Source: Lojkania enalia
Taxonomy: Eukaryota > Ascomycota > Dothideomycetes > Pleosporales
Direction of reading: 5' to 3'
DNA: 64,000 nt
Assembly: GCA_010094045.1 (NCBI GenBank)
Contig: ML986623.1
Location: 100,221 to 164,220 of the forward strand
Shown here: piece by piece, positions 21,648 to 32,935 of the stretch
How the letters are laid out: each line of letters begins with the position of its first letter
How positions within the stretch are numbered: the first letter of the stretch is position 1
The notes under the pieces: generated by a model
What the model was told of the DNA's origin: nothing
The model's input: only the letters and a program-made list of their open reading frames with translations
Database searches by the model: none
Program-made: the position numbers and the translations under genes

Positions 21648-23768
21648 ATGCCGATATACGGGCCCTTACCTACAGATGCATCCATCCGCATATTACGCTT
21701 CGATGAAGCTCCCCAGTTTACGCCAACCGGTCAAGAGACCCCTCTCAGCTGTCACGTTTCATTCATCGATTTAGAAGATAACGAAATCCAACCATACAAT
21801 TGCCTATCATATACTTGGGGCTCACCATTTCCCTCAATTTCCCAAGAGGCCACAAGGTATAACGACCTCGCACAATCAAATGGACGCCCACCTGTGATAC
21901 TTGTAGACGGGAAAGAGATACCAGTAACGCAAAACTTATATGAAGCCATACACAGTCTCCAAAAAATCGAGTCTAGGAAGCTCCAGGGCATATGGATAGA
22001 TGCTGTTTGCATCGATCAGAGAGTCCCAGAAGGGCTAGTCGAACGAGGAAAACAAGTTGCGATGATGGACCGCGTCTACGCAACCGCAGAGCACGTTCTG
22101 ATCTGGCTTGGACCTGCATCCGACGATGATGCAAGCGAGATAGTATCTGCACTGAAGAGCCTTGCTAGTGTAAGCTTGAATACTTTTGAGATAGCCCAGA
22201 TGGATGGAAAACTGGAGATCATGGATGCTGCAACTTACCATAAACTCGGTATCCCGATCATCCCGAGAGATGTGTGGAAACGAATCCGTGGGCTTTTCGA
22301 GCGAACTTGGTTTCAGCGCATGTGGGTGACACAAGAGGCTGCACTTGCCCGCTCGCTTTCCTTACATTTGGGCTCGTGCACACTTTTGTGGGAGGAGCTT
22401 AACAGAGCAATGATGCTTATTAAGCGGCTTGGGAAGTTCTTCGTGGACATATATTCGTCACCTGCCGGCATTGTAGAAAGATTGAAAGATCCGGATAATG
22501 AGCTCTGTATCACTGAATTGACGAGCCTCGCCTGGAGTAGCATCCAAAGCATCGATGCCTTTAGAGAGCAACTGAAGACCTTGGGAGCTGACCGCCGATT
22601 TGTGCGAATGAGAAGAGATGTCTCCACGTCAGTAGTTGCTACAAGGGAATATGCTGGGAACCCCCAAGCATGGAAGGGATTTCGTACACATGTTCTACAC
22701 AAGAGTCGTGGGAAGAAGGCGTCCGACCCTCGTGACAAGATCTATGCAATTTTGGGCTTGTTGCAGGGCATGACAGATGAGCATGGAAACAAAATCATCA
22801 TACCAGACTACTCCGAAACGAATAGCGCGAGAACATTGTACACAAATATTACGCGCAGGCTGTTTCAGGATGATGCTAGTGTCGTTTGGGGCACTGCAAT
22901 CAGAGTCCCTGGAATTGAAGATCGCTTGCTACGTAATCTAAGGGATCTTCCTTCCTGGGTGCCGGATCTCTCAGCTCCTCATCTGCCCGTCCACTTGATG
23001 TCGTCTGCAATATTCCATTTCAATGCTAGTGCGCACTTAGTAGGCGCCTTCATTGACACGAATGATAGATTCAAGTGGGGAGTGCGCGGTTTAATGGTAG
23101 ATGAAGTCATCGATCTAGGTGAGAGCTATGAAGAGCTTAAGCAAGTCTACTCTATTCGACGCTGTCTAGATATGTTATCAAAGATTCCAGTAAATGACTT
23201 GGTTTACCCAGAAAAGGGAGAGATGCTCTCACGCACACTTACAGGGGGCCTTGGTCTGGGTTTCCAAGTCGGCCGAGAAGAAGCCAAGGCAGTCTTTGGA
23301 AGCTATTTAAGTCTTCTCAAGGCAATGGAATTATATAAGAGTCAGGAACTTCAGGCAAGGATGAATCTGGAAGAATTTGGCGTTCTAGAAGAGGGCTGGC
23401 GTCCAAACTCAAACGAAGTATTCCAGGCGTATGGAGAAATGCAACTACTAAACGCATCTACACCCCCATCGTTCTTTTTACAAGATTTGATGGATCGTGC
23501 TTCTCGATACGAGCAAAACTTAAACCGTATATTTAGCCATAGGAGATTCGTCTTGACCTTAGGCGGTAGAGTTGGAATCGGGCCTCGATCAACACAAGCT
23601 GGTGACGAGGTCTGGATCATACCTCCCGAAAAGACATTTCATATCTTGCGACATAACGTAGGGTCGGAGTATGAACTGGTTGGCGACGCATACATCGATG
23701 GCGTTATGTATGGAGAAGCTACGAGCCCTGCTAGAGAAGAGGACCTTGTGGACGTGTTTCTTGTGTGA
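21648..23768 (+). CDS. HET-domain protein
   Basis: Single-exon gene for 706 residues with an N-terminal HET domain, the module used in heterokaryon incompatibility and fungal regulated cell death. Domain motifs appear in order: YNCLSYTWGSP near residue 50, the VTQNLYEAIHSL region near 90, GIWIDAVCIDQR near 110, then ERGKQVAMMDRVYATAEHVLIWLG. WFQRMWVTQEAAL follows near 225. The C-terminal third contains the usual weakly conserved tail ending in a glycine-rich segment and YELVGDAYIDGVMYGEA, which is common in these proteins. ATG 21648 is the first in the frame. It lies beside an eroded region holding an ankyrin relic, a common setting for these variable genes. Specific incompatibility function is not shown. 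Confidence 0.9.
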   Translation: MPIYGPLPTDASIRILRFDEAPQFTPTGQETPLSCHVSFIDLEDNEIQPYNCLSYTWGSPFPSISQEATRYNDLAQSNGRPPVILVDGKEIPVTQNLYEAIHSLQKIESRKLQGIWIDAVCIDQRVPEGLVERGKQVAMMDRVYATAEHVLIWLGPASDDDASEIVSALKSLASVSLNTFEIAQMDGKLEIMDAATYHKLGIPIIPRDVWKRIRGLFERTWFQRMWVTQEAALARSLSLHLGSCTLLWEELNRAMMLIKRLGKFFVDIYSSPAGIVERLKDPDNELCITELTSLAWSSIQSIDAFREQLKTLGADRRFVRMRRDVSTSVVATREYAGNPQAWKGFRTHVLHKSRGKKASDPRDKIYAILGLLQGMTDEHGNKIIIPDYSETNSARTLYTNITRRLFQDDASVVWGTAIRVPGIEDRLLRNLRDLPSWVPDLSAPHLPVHLMSSAIFHFNASAHLVGAFIDTNDRFKWGVRGLMVDEVIDLGESYEELKQVYSIRRCLDMLSKIPVNDLVYPEKGEMLSRTLTGGLGLGFQVGREEAKAVFGSYLSLLKAMELYKSQELQARMNLEEFGVLEEGWRPNSNEVFQAYGEMQLLNASTPPSFFLQDLMDRASRYEQNLNRIFSHRRFVLTLGGRVGIGPRSTQAGDEVWIIPPEKTFHILRHNVGSEYELVGDAYIDGVMYGEATSPAREEDLVDVFLV

Positions 23769-24046
23769 GGCACAACTCATATATCAAAAATATCGGACAT
23801 ATTATTTGAAGTTAGAGATTATGCATCTTGTGGTAACCGTGATGCGTCGGGTTTTTAAAGGCTAAGAGAAGCGAGTTTGTACGATAAGGGACTAGATTTG
23901 CTTTTCGCCAAACGGCTAAGCGTGTCTCATGCACGGTAGTGGGTCTAGCTATATTATTGTTCCAGCCTATTCAACCTTTATCTCAACAATGTTCTACAGG
24001 ATCTTGTCGAGATAGTCTCAGTCATACTCCCCACTATTCTTGAAAA

Positions 24047-25048
24047 ATGGAGCATTCGGAGCCCCCTATATTATCGGCGCATTTATCCTCCATTTTCCCT
24101 GAAGACTCACGACACTCGCTGCGCGAGTCCGTCCTCCCCACACTCCTCACCTCCATCACCGGTGTCGCGAAAGCGCTCCGCTCCTCGCAGAAAGTCTCAC
24201 AAGTTGGCACCGCGAATGCGTTCGGTGATGACCAGCTAAATGTCGATGTCATTGCTGAAAACTCAATTCGAGACGCCATCAAAAAGTGCCCATCAATAGT
24301 GACAGCAAGCAGCGAAGAAGATCCGGTGGAGCGACAAGCTGAGCATGACCCGGCCACTAAGGATGACCAGGTTAAAGAAAGCTACACGATAGCATTCGAT
24401 CCTCTGGACGGCTCTTCCATCATCGCGCCGAACTGGACCGTCGGTACCATCATCGGAATATGGGATGGGTCCACCGCTCTGGGTCAGGACATAGAGACTA
24501 AGCAGATTGCGTCTATACTTGGTGTCGTTGGGCCGCGGACCACAGCCATCGTTGCTCTACGCATCCCGGACTCCTCAATCTCGACTTGTTTCGAAGTTGC
24601 GCTGGATGATGGAAAGAATATCGAAGTCCTGCGTCCACATGTGCGATTCCAGGAATCTGCGGAGATCAATACACGTTATTTTGCCCCTGCGAATCTGCGC
24701 GCCGCGGCTGAGGAAGAGAAATACATGGAGCTAATAACGCATTTCATATCTTGCAAATACACGTTGCGATATTCCGGCGGCTTGGTTCCGGATATTGCTC
24801 ACGCGCTAGTTAAGGGCCATGGTATATATATTTCCCCGGTCACGGGGAAGAGTAAAGCGAAGTTAAGGAAGTTGTACGAAGTCGCGCCTATTGCGCTCAT
24901 TGTGGAATGTGCTGGAGGCAGTGCAATTGATCCACAGGACGGGAGTAGGATTCTGGGAAAGATTATTGGGGATGTTGATGAGAGGGCTGGATTGGTATGT
25001 GGTACGAAAGAGGAGGTGGAGGTGGTGAGGGAAAAGCTTGGTCTGTAA
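24047..25048 (+). CDS. Sugar bisphosphatase, SBPase/FBPase class I-like
   Basis: Single-exon gene for 333 residues of the FBPase class I superfamily of lithium-sensitive, magnesium-dependent phosphatases. The metal and phosphate signature is FDPLDGSSII at about residues 118-127, with an upstream acidic metal-ligand stretch ending SSEEDP near residue 88. NWTVGTIIGIWDG follows it, and RYSGGLVPDIAHALVKGHGI near 240 forms the substrate side. C-terminal GGSAIDPQDGSRILGK is also typical. The sequence looks closer to sedoheptulose-1,7-bisphosphatase-type proteins of fungi and plants than to gluconeogenic FBPase, so a non-photosynthetic role in pentose-phosphate metabolism is possible. The exact substrate is uncertain. 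No targeting signal is evident. Confidence 0.8.
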   Translation: MEHSEPPILSAHLSSIFPEDSRHSLRESVLPTLLTSITGVAKALRSSQKVSQVGTANAFGDDQLNVDVIAENSIRDAIKKCPSIVTASSEEDPVERQAEHDPATKDDQVKESYTIAFDPLDGSSIIAPNWTVGTIIGIWDGSTALGQDIETKQIASILGVVGPRTTAIVALRIPDSSISTCFEVALDDGKNIEVLRPHVRFQESAEINTRYFAPANLRAAAEEEKYMELITHFISCKYTLRYSGGLVPDIAHALVKGHGIYISPVTGKSKAKLRKLYEVAPIALIVECAGGSAIDPQDGSRILGKIIGDVDERAGLVCGTKEEVEVVREKLGL

Positions 25049-25584
25049 ATGGTCCTCTAATAGATGATAATTTCTGCTCGAAAAATGGGAGGGCAACTTT
25101 TGATGGTATTAGATTATCAGCAAAGAAATGGGACTTTGCGCAACTAGAGGTTAATATGATTCAGTAATGATCATTTGATGTTTACTAAGTCCAGAGTTCG
25201 TCTCAGAGGCACCCATTCAATGACTCAAAATTCAAGTCTTCCTATATTGTCCTATTAGCCCACCTCCTACGTATCTCCATTAACACAACCTTGTGGCGTT
25301 ATCAGCATCTCAACCTTCCTTGACCTAGCCCTATCTCAGCTTTATGGGATTACTGGTTAACGCTAGGACATGCTCGCTTCATTACCCTGGAATACAAATT
25401 CGTATAGCGCCTCAAAGCGCGCACTCTATCAATTATCTTACAACATATATGGTATCATACAAAAACAAATCGGCCGACCAGAACATCGCCACTTTCCCCT
25501 ACCTACATATGCTATACAAAATCCTAGCAAGCCAAATACGCCTTGGTTTATCTCCCCACCGGGATCCACTTTGCAACTATCTAA
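25049..25584. other. Intergenic between convergent genes
   Basis: This lies between the stop codons of the bisphosphatase and the calcium ATPase. No gene was seen; long frames here are antisense to, or run into, the ATPase. It should hold the 3' ends of both transcripts. Confidence 0.4.
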
Positions 25585-28500
25585 TCACCAAACTCCCCCT
25601 TCGCCCGCATACCCCTTAGCCCTTATTTTTATAGAGTTTACTCTACCTCCTCGGATTAGTCTCATGAACTGCAAATCCTCGGGTCCCGTAGTAGTGCCCT
25701 TCCTCCTCACCTCTTTCGGCGTAATAGCGTCCGGGAACCAGCGGTGGCGCATGGAGTATGGGATAATTTTTGCGGCCCACATGTCTGGAATGAGACGAAT
25801 GAAGACAGCCCAGGGCAGCGACAGAGCGCCGAGGACGATGGATATGGCCCATTGGATGCCGTTAAGTCGCGTGACGTTGAAGGCGCGGCCGCCGACGAAG
25901 ATTATGAGGATTTGGCCGCCAACCATGATGATGTTTATTATGATAAAGAAGGTGTTTTTAGTGAGGGCTTCGAAGATGTTGAGATTGTTGTCTAGACGGC
26001 GGTTGCTATGGGAAATTATTAGCAGCTATATTGATCGGTCTGTGAGTTGTGGTGGGAAGGCAGCCTACTTGTATTGGTTGAAGATTTGCATCCAGACAAA
26101 GGTATTAAAGACTAGGGTTTTGAGCTCCTCTTCTTCCTGCGGCGTGTCATAGTTTAAGATTGCTTTGCCAGCGAAGTTGAGGATCAGCGTTACGACGAGT
26201 TGGAATATTGCTTGACCGATGATCATCTTCCACATCCGCAAGGTGATTAGTGGGGCCGATTTCCTGTCTGGTAAGCGCTTCAATATGTTTCTATTTGGTG
26301 GATCAGTAGCCAAGGCAAGGGCAGCAAATGTGTCCATGATCAGGTTCACCCAGAGAAGCTGCACAGCCGTGAGCACAGACTCTTCTTCGTCGCTAGCAAC
26401 AGCAGTAATGAATGTTAAAATGACGGCTGTAATGTTAACTGTGAGTTGGAACTGCTCAGACACATTAGTGCATTCGTTTGACTCTTGTGATCGAACTTAC
26501 CTGGAGGAACTTCTTGACAGCATCGTTGACCGCCCGCCCCCACATGATACCCTTGACAATAGAGGCAAAGTTATCATCCATTAGCACAATAGCCGAGGCC
26601 TCTTTGGCTACTTCTGTGCCTGCAATACCCATAGAAAATCCAATATCAGCCGTCTTTAGAGCAGGAGCATCATTGGTGCCATCACCGGTTACGGCGACCG
26701 TTTCTCCGAGCACCTTAAGTGTTTTAACTAAGAGTTTCTTATCCTCAGGGCTGCTACGAGCAAGGACCTGGAGTTTCAAAACAGTCTGTTTCATCTCATC
26801 TTCAGACAGGCGGCGGAACGCGGGGCCCTCCATCACGATACCGTCAGACTCCGGAGTGTAAATACCACATTCTTCTGCAATGGCTTTCGCCGTGAGGATG
26901 TTGTCGCCTGTAACCATTCGAACCGCTACGCCGGCATCCCTACAGTCGCGAACCGCTTCCCTGACTCCTGCTCTTAATGGATCCTTAATACCAACAATCC
27001 CGATAAGAGTCATATCCTCGTGCACCGAAAGAAACTCTTCGACGTTATTAGTATCCCCAGAACTTCCCTCTGGTGGCCATGATTCATAATCCCTGTACGA
27101 CAGCGCGATAGTCCTCAAAGTCTGCGATGCATATGTTGTAATTATTCGGCTAAGATCATCAATCTGCTCCGGACCCAAAGCTGTACTATCGAGTGTAGAA
27201 CTGGTGGGGTCTGCGAGGACATCTGAGCACTTCTCGAGAAGAATCTCCGAAGCTCCCTTGACATATGCGCGGAATAAGCCATTCGGAAGCTTGACGATAG
27301 TTGCCATGAATTTGCGGGAGCTATCAAATGGAATCACTTCAACCACATTGGCATTGGCGCGTTCAGTTTGGACTGGACCAGCTCCAAGTCGATCTCGGGC
27401 AAACTCAAGCAGTGCCGTCTCCGTCTTCGATCCGATGAATGTGGCGCGACCTTCCTGAACACCTTCAAACGCCGTGCTATTTACGGTAATTGCAGCCACT
27501 AGCAGGGATTTCACCTCTAGGCTCAACGAAGAAATAGAGGCGTTCATAGATAGACCGCTTGAAGTTGTCGGAGTGGTTGTCTTCTCGTCGGTCCCGCATT
27601 CAGATACAATGGATCTGAACGATGCGGACTGCCCTATGGTGCTGGCTACCACGGTCATCTTGTTCTCCGTTAGTGTACCTGTTTTGTCAGAGCATACAGT
27701 CGTCGCGTTGCCCATAGTTTCGCAAGCTTTGAGCACTCGAACGAGATTGTTATCCTTTAGCATCCTTGTCGTCGCATACGCAAGAGCGAGCGTAACGGCG
27801 AGTGGAAGACCTTCCGGAACAGCAACAACAACTACCGTAACCGACATGATAAATATCTGCAGAAAGGCCTGGCCTTTCTGTGATGCATTGAGATCACTTC
27901 CTTTGAGCTGGGCCAGGAATTTGATGAACAAGACAACAAACAAGACCAATGCTGCCGCACCACCCAACTTAGCAATGTAGTCTGCCAATACATTGAGTTT
28001 CTGCTGTAGTGGCGTCGCGTCGGATTCTTCACGTAGAGCCATTGTAGTTCGACCATGTGCTGAGTTAACGCCCGTAGCAGTGACCAGGAAGGTGCCCGTG
28101 CCCTCTGAGACCTTGCTTCCAGAGATAAGGAACGGATCCAGTTTGTTGAGATTGCGGAAATCTTCACTCTCGAGTGCCTTGAACACGTCATCTGCAGGAA
28201 CTTTTCGAAGCAGGTCGGACTCCCCGGTTGCTGAGGACTCGTCGCATTTAACACTATGGCCTTCAATGAAGATCCCGTCAACTGGAATGAGGTCTCCTGG
28301 CTCTAAGTGCATGACATCCCCGACAAGCACGTCGAAGACTGATATCTGTTGCGATACGCCAGAACGAATGACTTTGACGCTGCGGTCCTCGGCCTTCTTA
28401 TTCAGTTTCACAAATTGGCGCTCCTTTTGCCAATCATTCAGGGTGCCAACAAGAACGACGATGATGATTGCTACCATGATAGCGACGCCCTCAACCCATT

Positions 28501-29188
28501 CAACTTTGGCCTCTCCTGGCTTATGGGGTTGCCCGAAAGTCTGATATAGTCCCAGACCGAGTGAAATGACGGCAGCGATGGTCAACAATATAAGGACTTT
28601 ATCGTTGTACGTAATCCAAGCTAACTCCAAAAGAGTCTTAGTCTTCTTTTCTGGGAGCTTATTGTCCGAGAAGATATGTTTTCTATCCACGAAAGAGGCT
28701 GAGTCTGTGGGCGCATATTGGAGCTTAGCGGAATCTACTCGCGTTACGGATTTATGAATTACGTGAACAGATCCTGCCGTGGCGTCCTCGAACGAAACGC
28801 GCCCGCTGAGTGTTGTTTCATCAACACTCAATCCGGTTGACCTATCGGTACGCAGCCCCTTCTCGAGCCCTTGAAGTCCACCAAGTGCGTAAAATGCGGG
28901 AAGACTCTTGGGATTGATTAACTTTCCCAGCTGGCCTGGAGTGAAAGCGAATTTATTGTTGTCTGCATTAAACAGGTGCTCAGAACCTGGATCTGGAGAA
29001 AGAGCATCTTTTAGTTGTGCGATAAAAGATTCCGGCGGCTTGCTGCCGCTGGATGAATTTAAAGCCTGGTCTTTCTGTTTATGCTTGCTATGTTAGCACA
29101 AATTGAAGAACGCGCGAGGCTGGAGGCTTCATACGGTCTGTTCATTGCCGTTGGCAACGTGTTCGCTAGTTGTCGAAATATCAACCAT
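25585..29188 (-). CDS. PMC1: PMC1-type calcium-transporting P-type ATPase
   Basis: P2B calcium pump that moves calcium out of the cytosol, into the vacuole in yeast. Four exons (29188-29135, 29083-26501, 26451-26069, 26005-25585) give 1,146 residues. The core motifs are present: PEGLPLAVTLALAYAT in the fourth span, CSDKTGTLTENKMTVV with the phosphorylated Asp, the KGASEILL nucleotide-binding loop, and TGDGTNDAPALK. The last two exons supply spans 5-10, with WVNLIMDTFAALALATDPP. The first exon codes only 18 residues. Its intron seems to end at AAG, because the nearer TAG at 29088 puts the next exon out of frame and sits too close to a CTAAC branch sequence. The C-terminus is short, without an obvious calmodulin helix. 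The gene faces a decayed transporter across about 850 bp. Confidence 0.9.
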
Positions 29189-30038
29189 GTTTGAAGAGCG
29201 CTAGGCATGAAGCTAGGCAAAGGGACGGGCGGCAAGTTAAGAGAAGAGCAGGAGATTTGTTTGTTGCTGCCCAGGCGTACAACCGCAAGCCGAAGAAGAG
29301 GCTGAGTAAGGAACTTTATTTTGAGCCAATCCGATGATGTGACAAACGGGCGCGATCTTGGCCACGTCAAAGAGCGAAATAGCGTTTACGAGTTGGGAGG
29401 TTTGTGCGTTGTATCAATGCCACGCGTGTCAACAATGTTCGAGCCCGACTATGTATGTAGTCTTCTTGGGGAATCTATCTGCAACACCTCGCAGCCTGCC
29501 GAGCCTGTTGCCTTGGGCCGCAGTCGTGTTTTCACCGGTCTGGCGGGTAACGCAAGGATCAAGGGAGCAGTAAGGCACGTTCGAGGCTGAGGCTGGTGAT
29601 ACCACAGCCACAACACAACGTGCATGGGAGTCTAACGATGTATGGCCAGGAAATTGCACGCCGAGCAGAGCCAAGAATGATCGCTTGGCGGCAGAGGAGA
29701 GATTGCATGAAATTGGAGGACAGTAAGATGTTGGAATGGAGTTGATAGTCACGGAAGATGAAGTGGTGAAGGTGATCGCGTGATATTATTTATGCAATCG
29801 GTATACCAGTTACGCGTCAATTGCATGTCGCTGAAGCTACTGCTAAACCCTGCTCCAGTCGGCTACAAACCCTCTTATTGGCTCGCTTGAGCTCATCTTC
29901 ACTCTTGTCCGAATTGGACCATTCTTAGCACGTGCTTATGTGTCGATAAGCAGAGTATTCTACCCACAAACTCTTCCTCTCGAATTCTCAGTCTATCATA
30001 GACTCAAGCCCCAAACCTGATTGTTACCAGAAGGGAAC
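29189..30038. other. Intergenic upstream of PMC1
   Basis: No coding signal was accepted. The part near 29,190-29,760 is of gene-like base composition and is the likely promoter and leader of PMC1. Open frames there have no family resemblance. Confidence 0.35.
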
Positions 30039-31515
30039 ATGGGCAAGAATCCCTTCTTGGAGGCATGATCGCTCTTTACACAGCTGGAGAAGCGGAATGT
30101 AGCGATCTTTATTGCAGGCATCATGATATATAATAAAATCGGCCTCGAGGCCTTCAATGAATCAATCATAGCTCTCATAACCAACCGATGCGATAAATAC
30201 GCCAAAGTTCAGGGAACACAGTCCAGGACCTTCGAGCGTGTCGACCTCAGTAGCCTGAACCATGCCTTTCAGGGCGTTGGTTCTATTATGATACCGCTGC
30301 TGGTCAAACACTTCCGCATTAAAGCCATAATTACCATATTCATGTTGGTCTTCGCTATCTTTAGCTGGCTTCTCCTTGCTGGCACCGGCGGTACCTTTGT
30401 GCTATCTAAATACAAGAAGCATCCGAAGAACAATATCGGCTCCTACGGCCACTACAATACTGACGGTAAGATCCCAATATACTGTAGCTGTGGTATAGGA
30501 TGTGACACGCTGGAACTAGTATGGTATATCATTCCTCGCAACATGATGGGCAGCGACATTAAAAAGCTGCGTCCTATGGACGTAATGTCACACATCTTCT
30601 ACTAGATCTCAGGACCTTCTGGTGCATTTTACACAATGGCTGTCCAAATTCTTCAATTTAATAACAATTTTTCTTCATCACGTCCGTGTAATTCCTGCTA
30701 GCACCCATCACTTGGTACTTCATCCACGAGACCGGATTCAAAAAGGCAAGACCGATCGACACAACATACCGGCCCTTATGCATCAAATCTGTTGTGAATG
30801 GCACCTGTCTCTTCATTGAATCCGTCTACATAAGCGCAAAGATAATTTTCACCTCCTGAAAATTCATCTAGTTTCCCCCAGGCTACGCGATTGTCCTGTA
30901 CGGTCACTGCTACCTTGAAAATGGCCTTCCGCCATCGATCACACGTCGATATCTCGGAAATTTCGCGTGACCTCAGGTCATTGTTGGTGGGCCGAATTTT
31001 GGCGAACTCTTGGGTGCTTTTTCGGTTTTGTTGTTTCCCAACTTAGCTCAGACGCCCATACCGTGGTTGCGTCTAGACTCACTCATGTTGCTAACCATTT
31101 GGTACCTACCATACTGGTACCCATCACAAGGCGACGTTAAATATGCTTGGATTGTTGGAGCCACTTCTGTTCCCGTCTTCTTCGTATGTACTCCTCCCTC
31201 GTTCATCAAATGTTGGATTCGAATAGGGATAGGACTGGGCAGACGGTGACGTCTTCCTCGCAGCATACTTCCAAGTCTCTATCACGCACACCTAGTGGAA
31301 GACTAAGAGGATATCCACCACAGGGGCTGTCATGGCGTACGCTATTACCTTGCCTATCCGGGGCAGGCATATCGACAATGTCTCTAATCGCAATCGTCAG
31401 GATATTCATGTCGGGATCTTGGAACGTAGCGGGCAGCCAGTCTGTTATTACTTGTGTACTAATCTTCAGTTCTAGGTTCATCCCAAAGGGTAGTTTTGCT
31501 TTGAATCCGAGGTAG
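30039..31515 (+). pseudogene. Decayed MFS transporter gene
   Basis: Plus-strand remains of a major facilitator superfamily permease of a type common in ascomycetes. The recognisable order is MGKNPFLEA followed by a stop, EKRNVAIFIAGIMIYNKIG and IIALITNRCDKYAK, then SRTFERVDLSSLNHAFQGVG with two hydrophobic spans. The family sequence IIPRNMMGSDIKKLRPMD is followed by HIFY and a stop near 30605. After frame changes come ILANSWVLFRFCCFP and the span PIPWLRLDSLMLLTIWYLPY with DVKYAWIVGA near 31040-31170. The tail matches the family's FIPKGSFALNP near 31480. At least three frame changes and several stops show it is dead. The start is the natural ATG, and no promoter function is claimed. Confidence 0.75.
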
Positions 31516-31677
31516 CTAAATGATGAAGAGTTGGATATAGATAAGAAATAAGAGGAATAAGTACGTGTATAGTGTTGATCATTCAACAGTAGGAGCTTAG
31601 GGTCAGCGACCGGGGGAGCGAGAAGGCGCCGAAGATTCGGGAAAACGGGGAATGATATTGGGCGCTTTGATGTTTAT

Positions 31678-31836
31678 TGTAAGCTCAGGTCACGTGCCTG
31701 ATTAGCTGTGTAGCCCTTGACTAAGTAGTCTCATGTACTATATATTCCCCCGCCGTACCTTGACCGAGAGGTCAAGGACATCATCAATACATCCATCAAT
31801 ACCACCACATACGGTCTCCACCCACTCCTGCTTACA
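31678..31836 (+). repeat. Short LTR-like element, copy B
   Basis: A 159-bp copy with the same TGTAAGC...GCTTACA ends as copy A and roughly 90 percent identity by eye over the full length. It includes the CACGTG palindrome, the CCCTTGACTAAGTAGTC block and a TATA-rich core. The flanking pentamers (TTTAT and TTGAA) do not match, so this copy has lost or never had a clean target duplication. Confidence 0.75.
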
Positions 31837-32386
31837 TTGAAAACTGGGAATGAGATCCGCGGGTGGGTCCATTGGGCTGCTCATCTTCAATGCAAAATTA
31901 TCATCAGTGTCACCGAACAGTGCTTGATTAATGACCACATTTAATAATGCAGAATGAGGGCATGATCAGTTGCGGCAATTCCTCCACTCTCTACATCGCT
32001 CTTTCAATAAATCGAACATGGTCGACGTCTACCTAAGTCTCAAAATAGACTATCGCCTGAAAGTGATTTACAGGTCTTATAAGGTCAATCTAAGGTATAA
32101 AAGTAATTAAAGAGGTAAGAGGCCTTACTACTCGCGTAAAGGAAAGTACCTGTAATATAACTCCCCAATAAGAAGTACGCAGGATAGCCTACACCATTTT
32201 TAGGCTTCAAGTAATAAGGTCTAAAATAGCCCCCAGTTATCAAATTGGATGCTATTTACAAGCTAGGTAATATTGAGATAATATGCAGGCGATAATAGGG
32301 CAAGAGGCGCCTATTACTCTTTCAGTTTCGATAGGACACCTCCTACCCAGCCAGCTATATAGTACGGGCGGTATTAATCTAAAGTC
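31837..32386. other. AT-rich intergenic
   Basis: No gene was seen. The stretch from 32,040 to 32,260 is AT-rich with short repeated words such as aagg and taata, and may be old repeat sequence, but no family was recognised. Confidence 0.3.
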
Positions 32387-32935
32387 ATGGGGTTTACCGC
32401 AAATGAAAAGCCCCTGCTTGCGACCGCTTGCGTTCTCATGCCGGCGACGATGTTGGCGATAGGCCTTCGATTTTACTCCCGACAACGCCTCAACGCTAGA
32501 AAAGCTCCAGACGACTGGCCTACACTAACCTCTAATATTGCATCTTGGGCAGATTGCATTGCGTGCATATGGGGTGGGTAACGAGCTCGTTAAACTGGAT
32601 AAACTATTTAGACGAAGGGTTTCCTGGGCGTCGAACCTTTGAACCTGTCACTCTGGCAAGCTCGAGATAGCACTGAAGGTATATTACCAAAGATACAGCG
32701 CGAAGTAGTTCTGAGCGCGATAGATGAGTTTTGCCGGCATTTACCTCGTGGCCACCATCCTCACGCTCGCCCGATTCAGCGTGCTATTCCTCGATACTTT
32801 CCGATGCCGTCCTGTCAAGGGTGCATGAGGTCCTTTCTTTCCGTTCCACTGCCTCAACCTCGAAAACCATCTTCCTAATCACTGAGACGATCAGTGCTAT
32901 CTTAGATATCTTTCTATCTACTTGCCTCTGACAAA
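32387..32935 (+). pseudogene. Decayed SAT4/rhodopsin-type fungal membrane protein gene
   Basis: The start resembles the large ascomycete family of seven-span SAT4/Pth11-like integral membrane proteins: MGFTANEKPLLATACVLM, then AIGLRFYSRQRLN and APDDWPTL with a hydrophobic stretch ending ACIWGG. After a frame change, YLVATILTLARFSVLFLD and TFRCRPVKGA end at a TGA where the family has Trp. After another change ISAILDIFLS follows, like the family's next span. Frame changes and stops make a working product unlikely. Weaker traces may run on to about 33,500. Confidence 0.55.

Noticed and set aside
25370..26152. 260-codon plus-strand frame across the 3' end of the calcium ATPase gene
   Set aside because: Antisense to conserved ATPase exons, with no recognisable motif.
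27474..27980. 168-codon and other plus-strand frames opposite the calcium ATPase
   Set aside because: They mirror the codon pattern of a conserved gene on the other strand.
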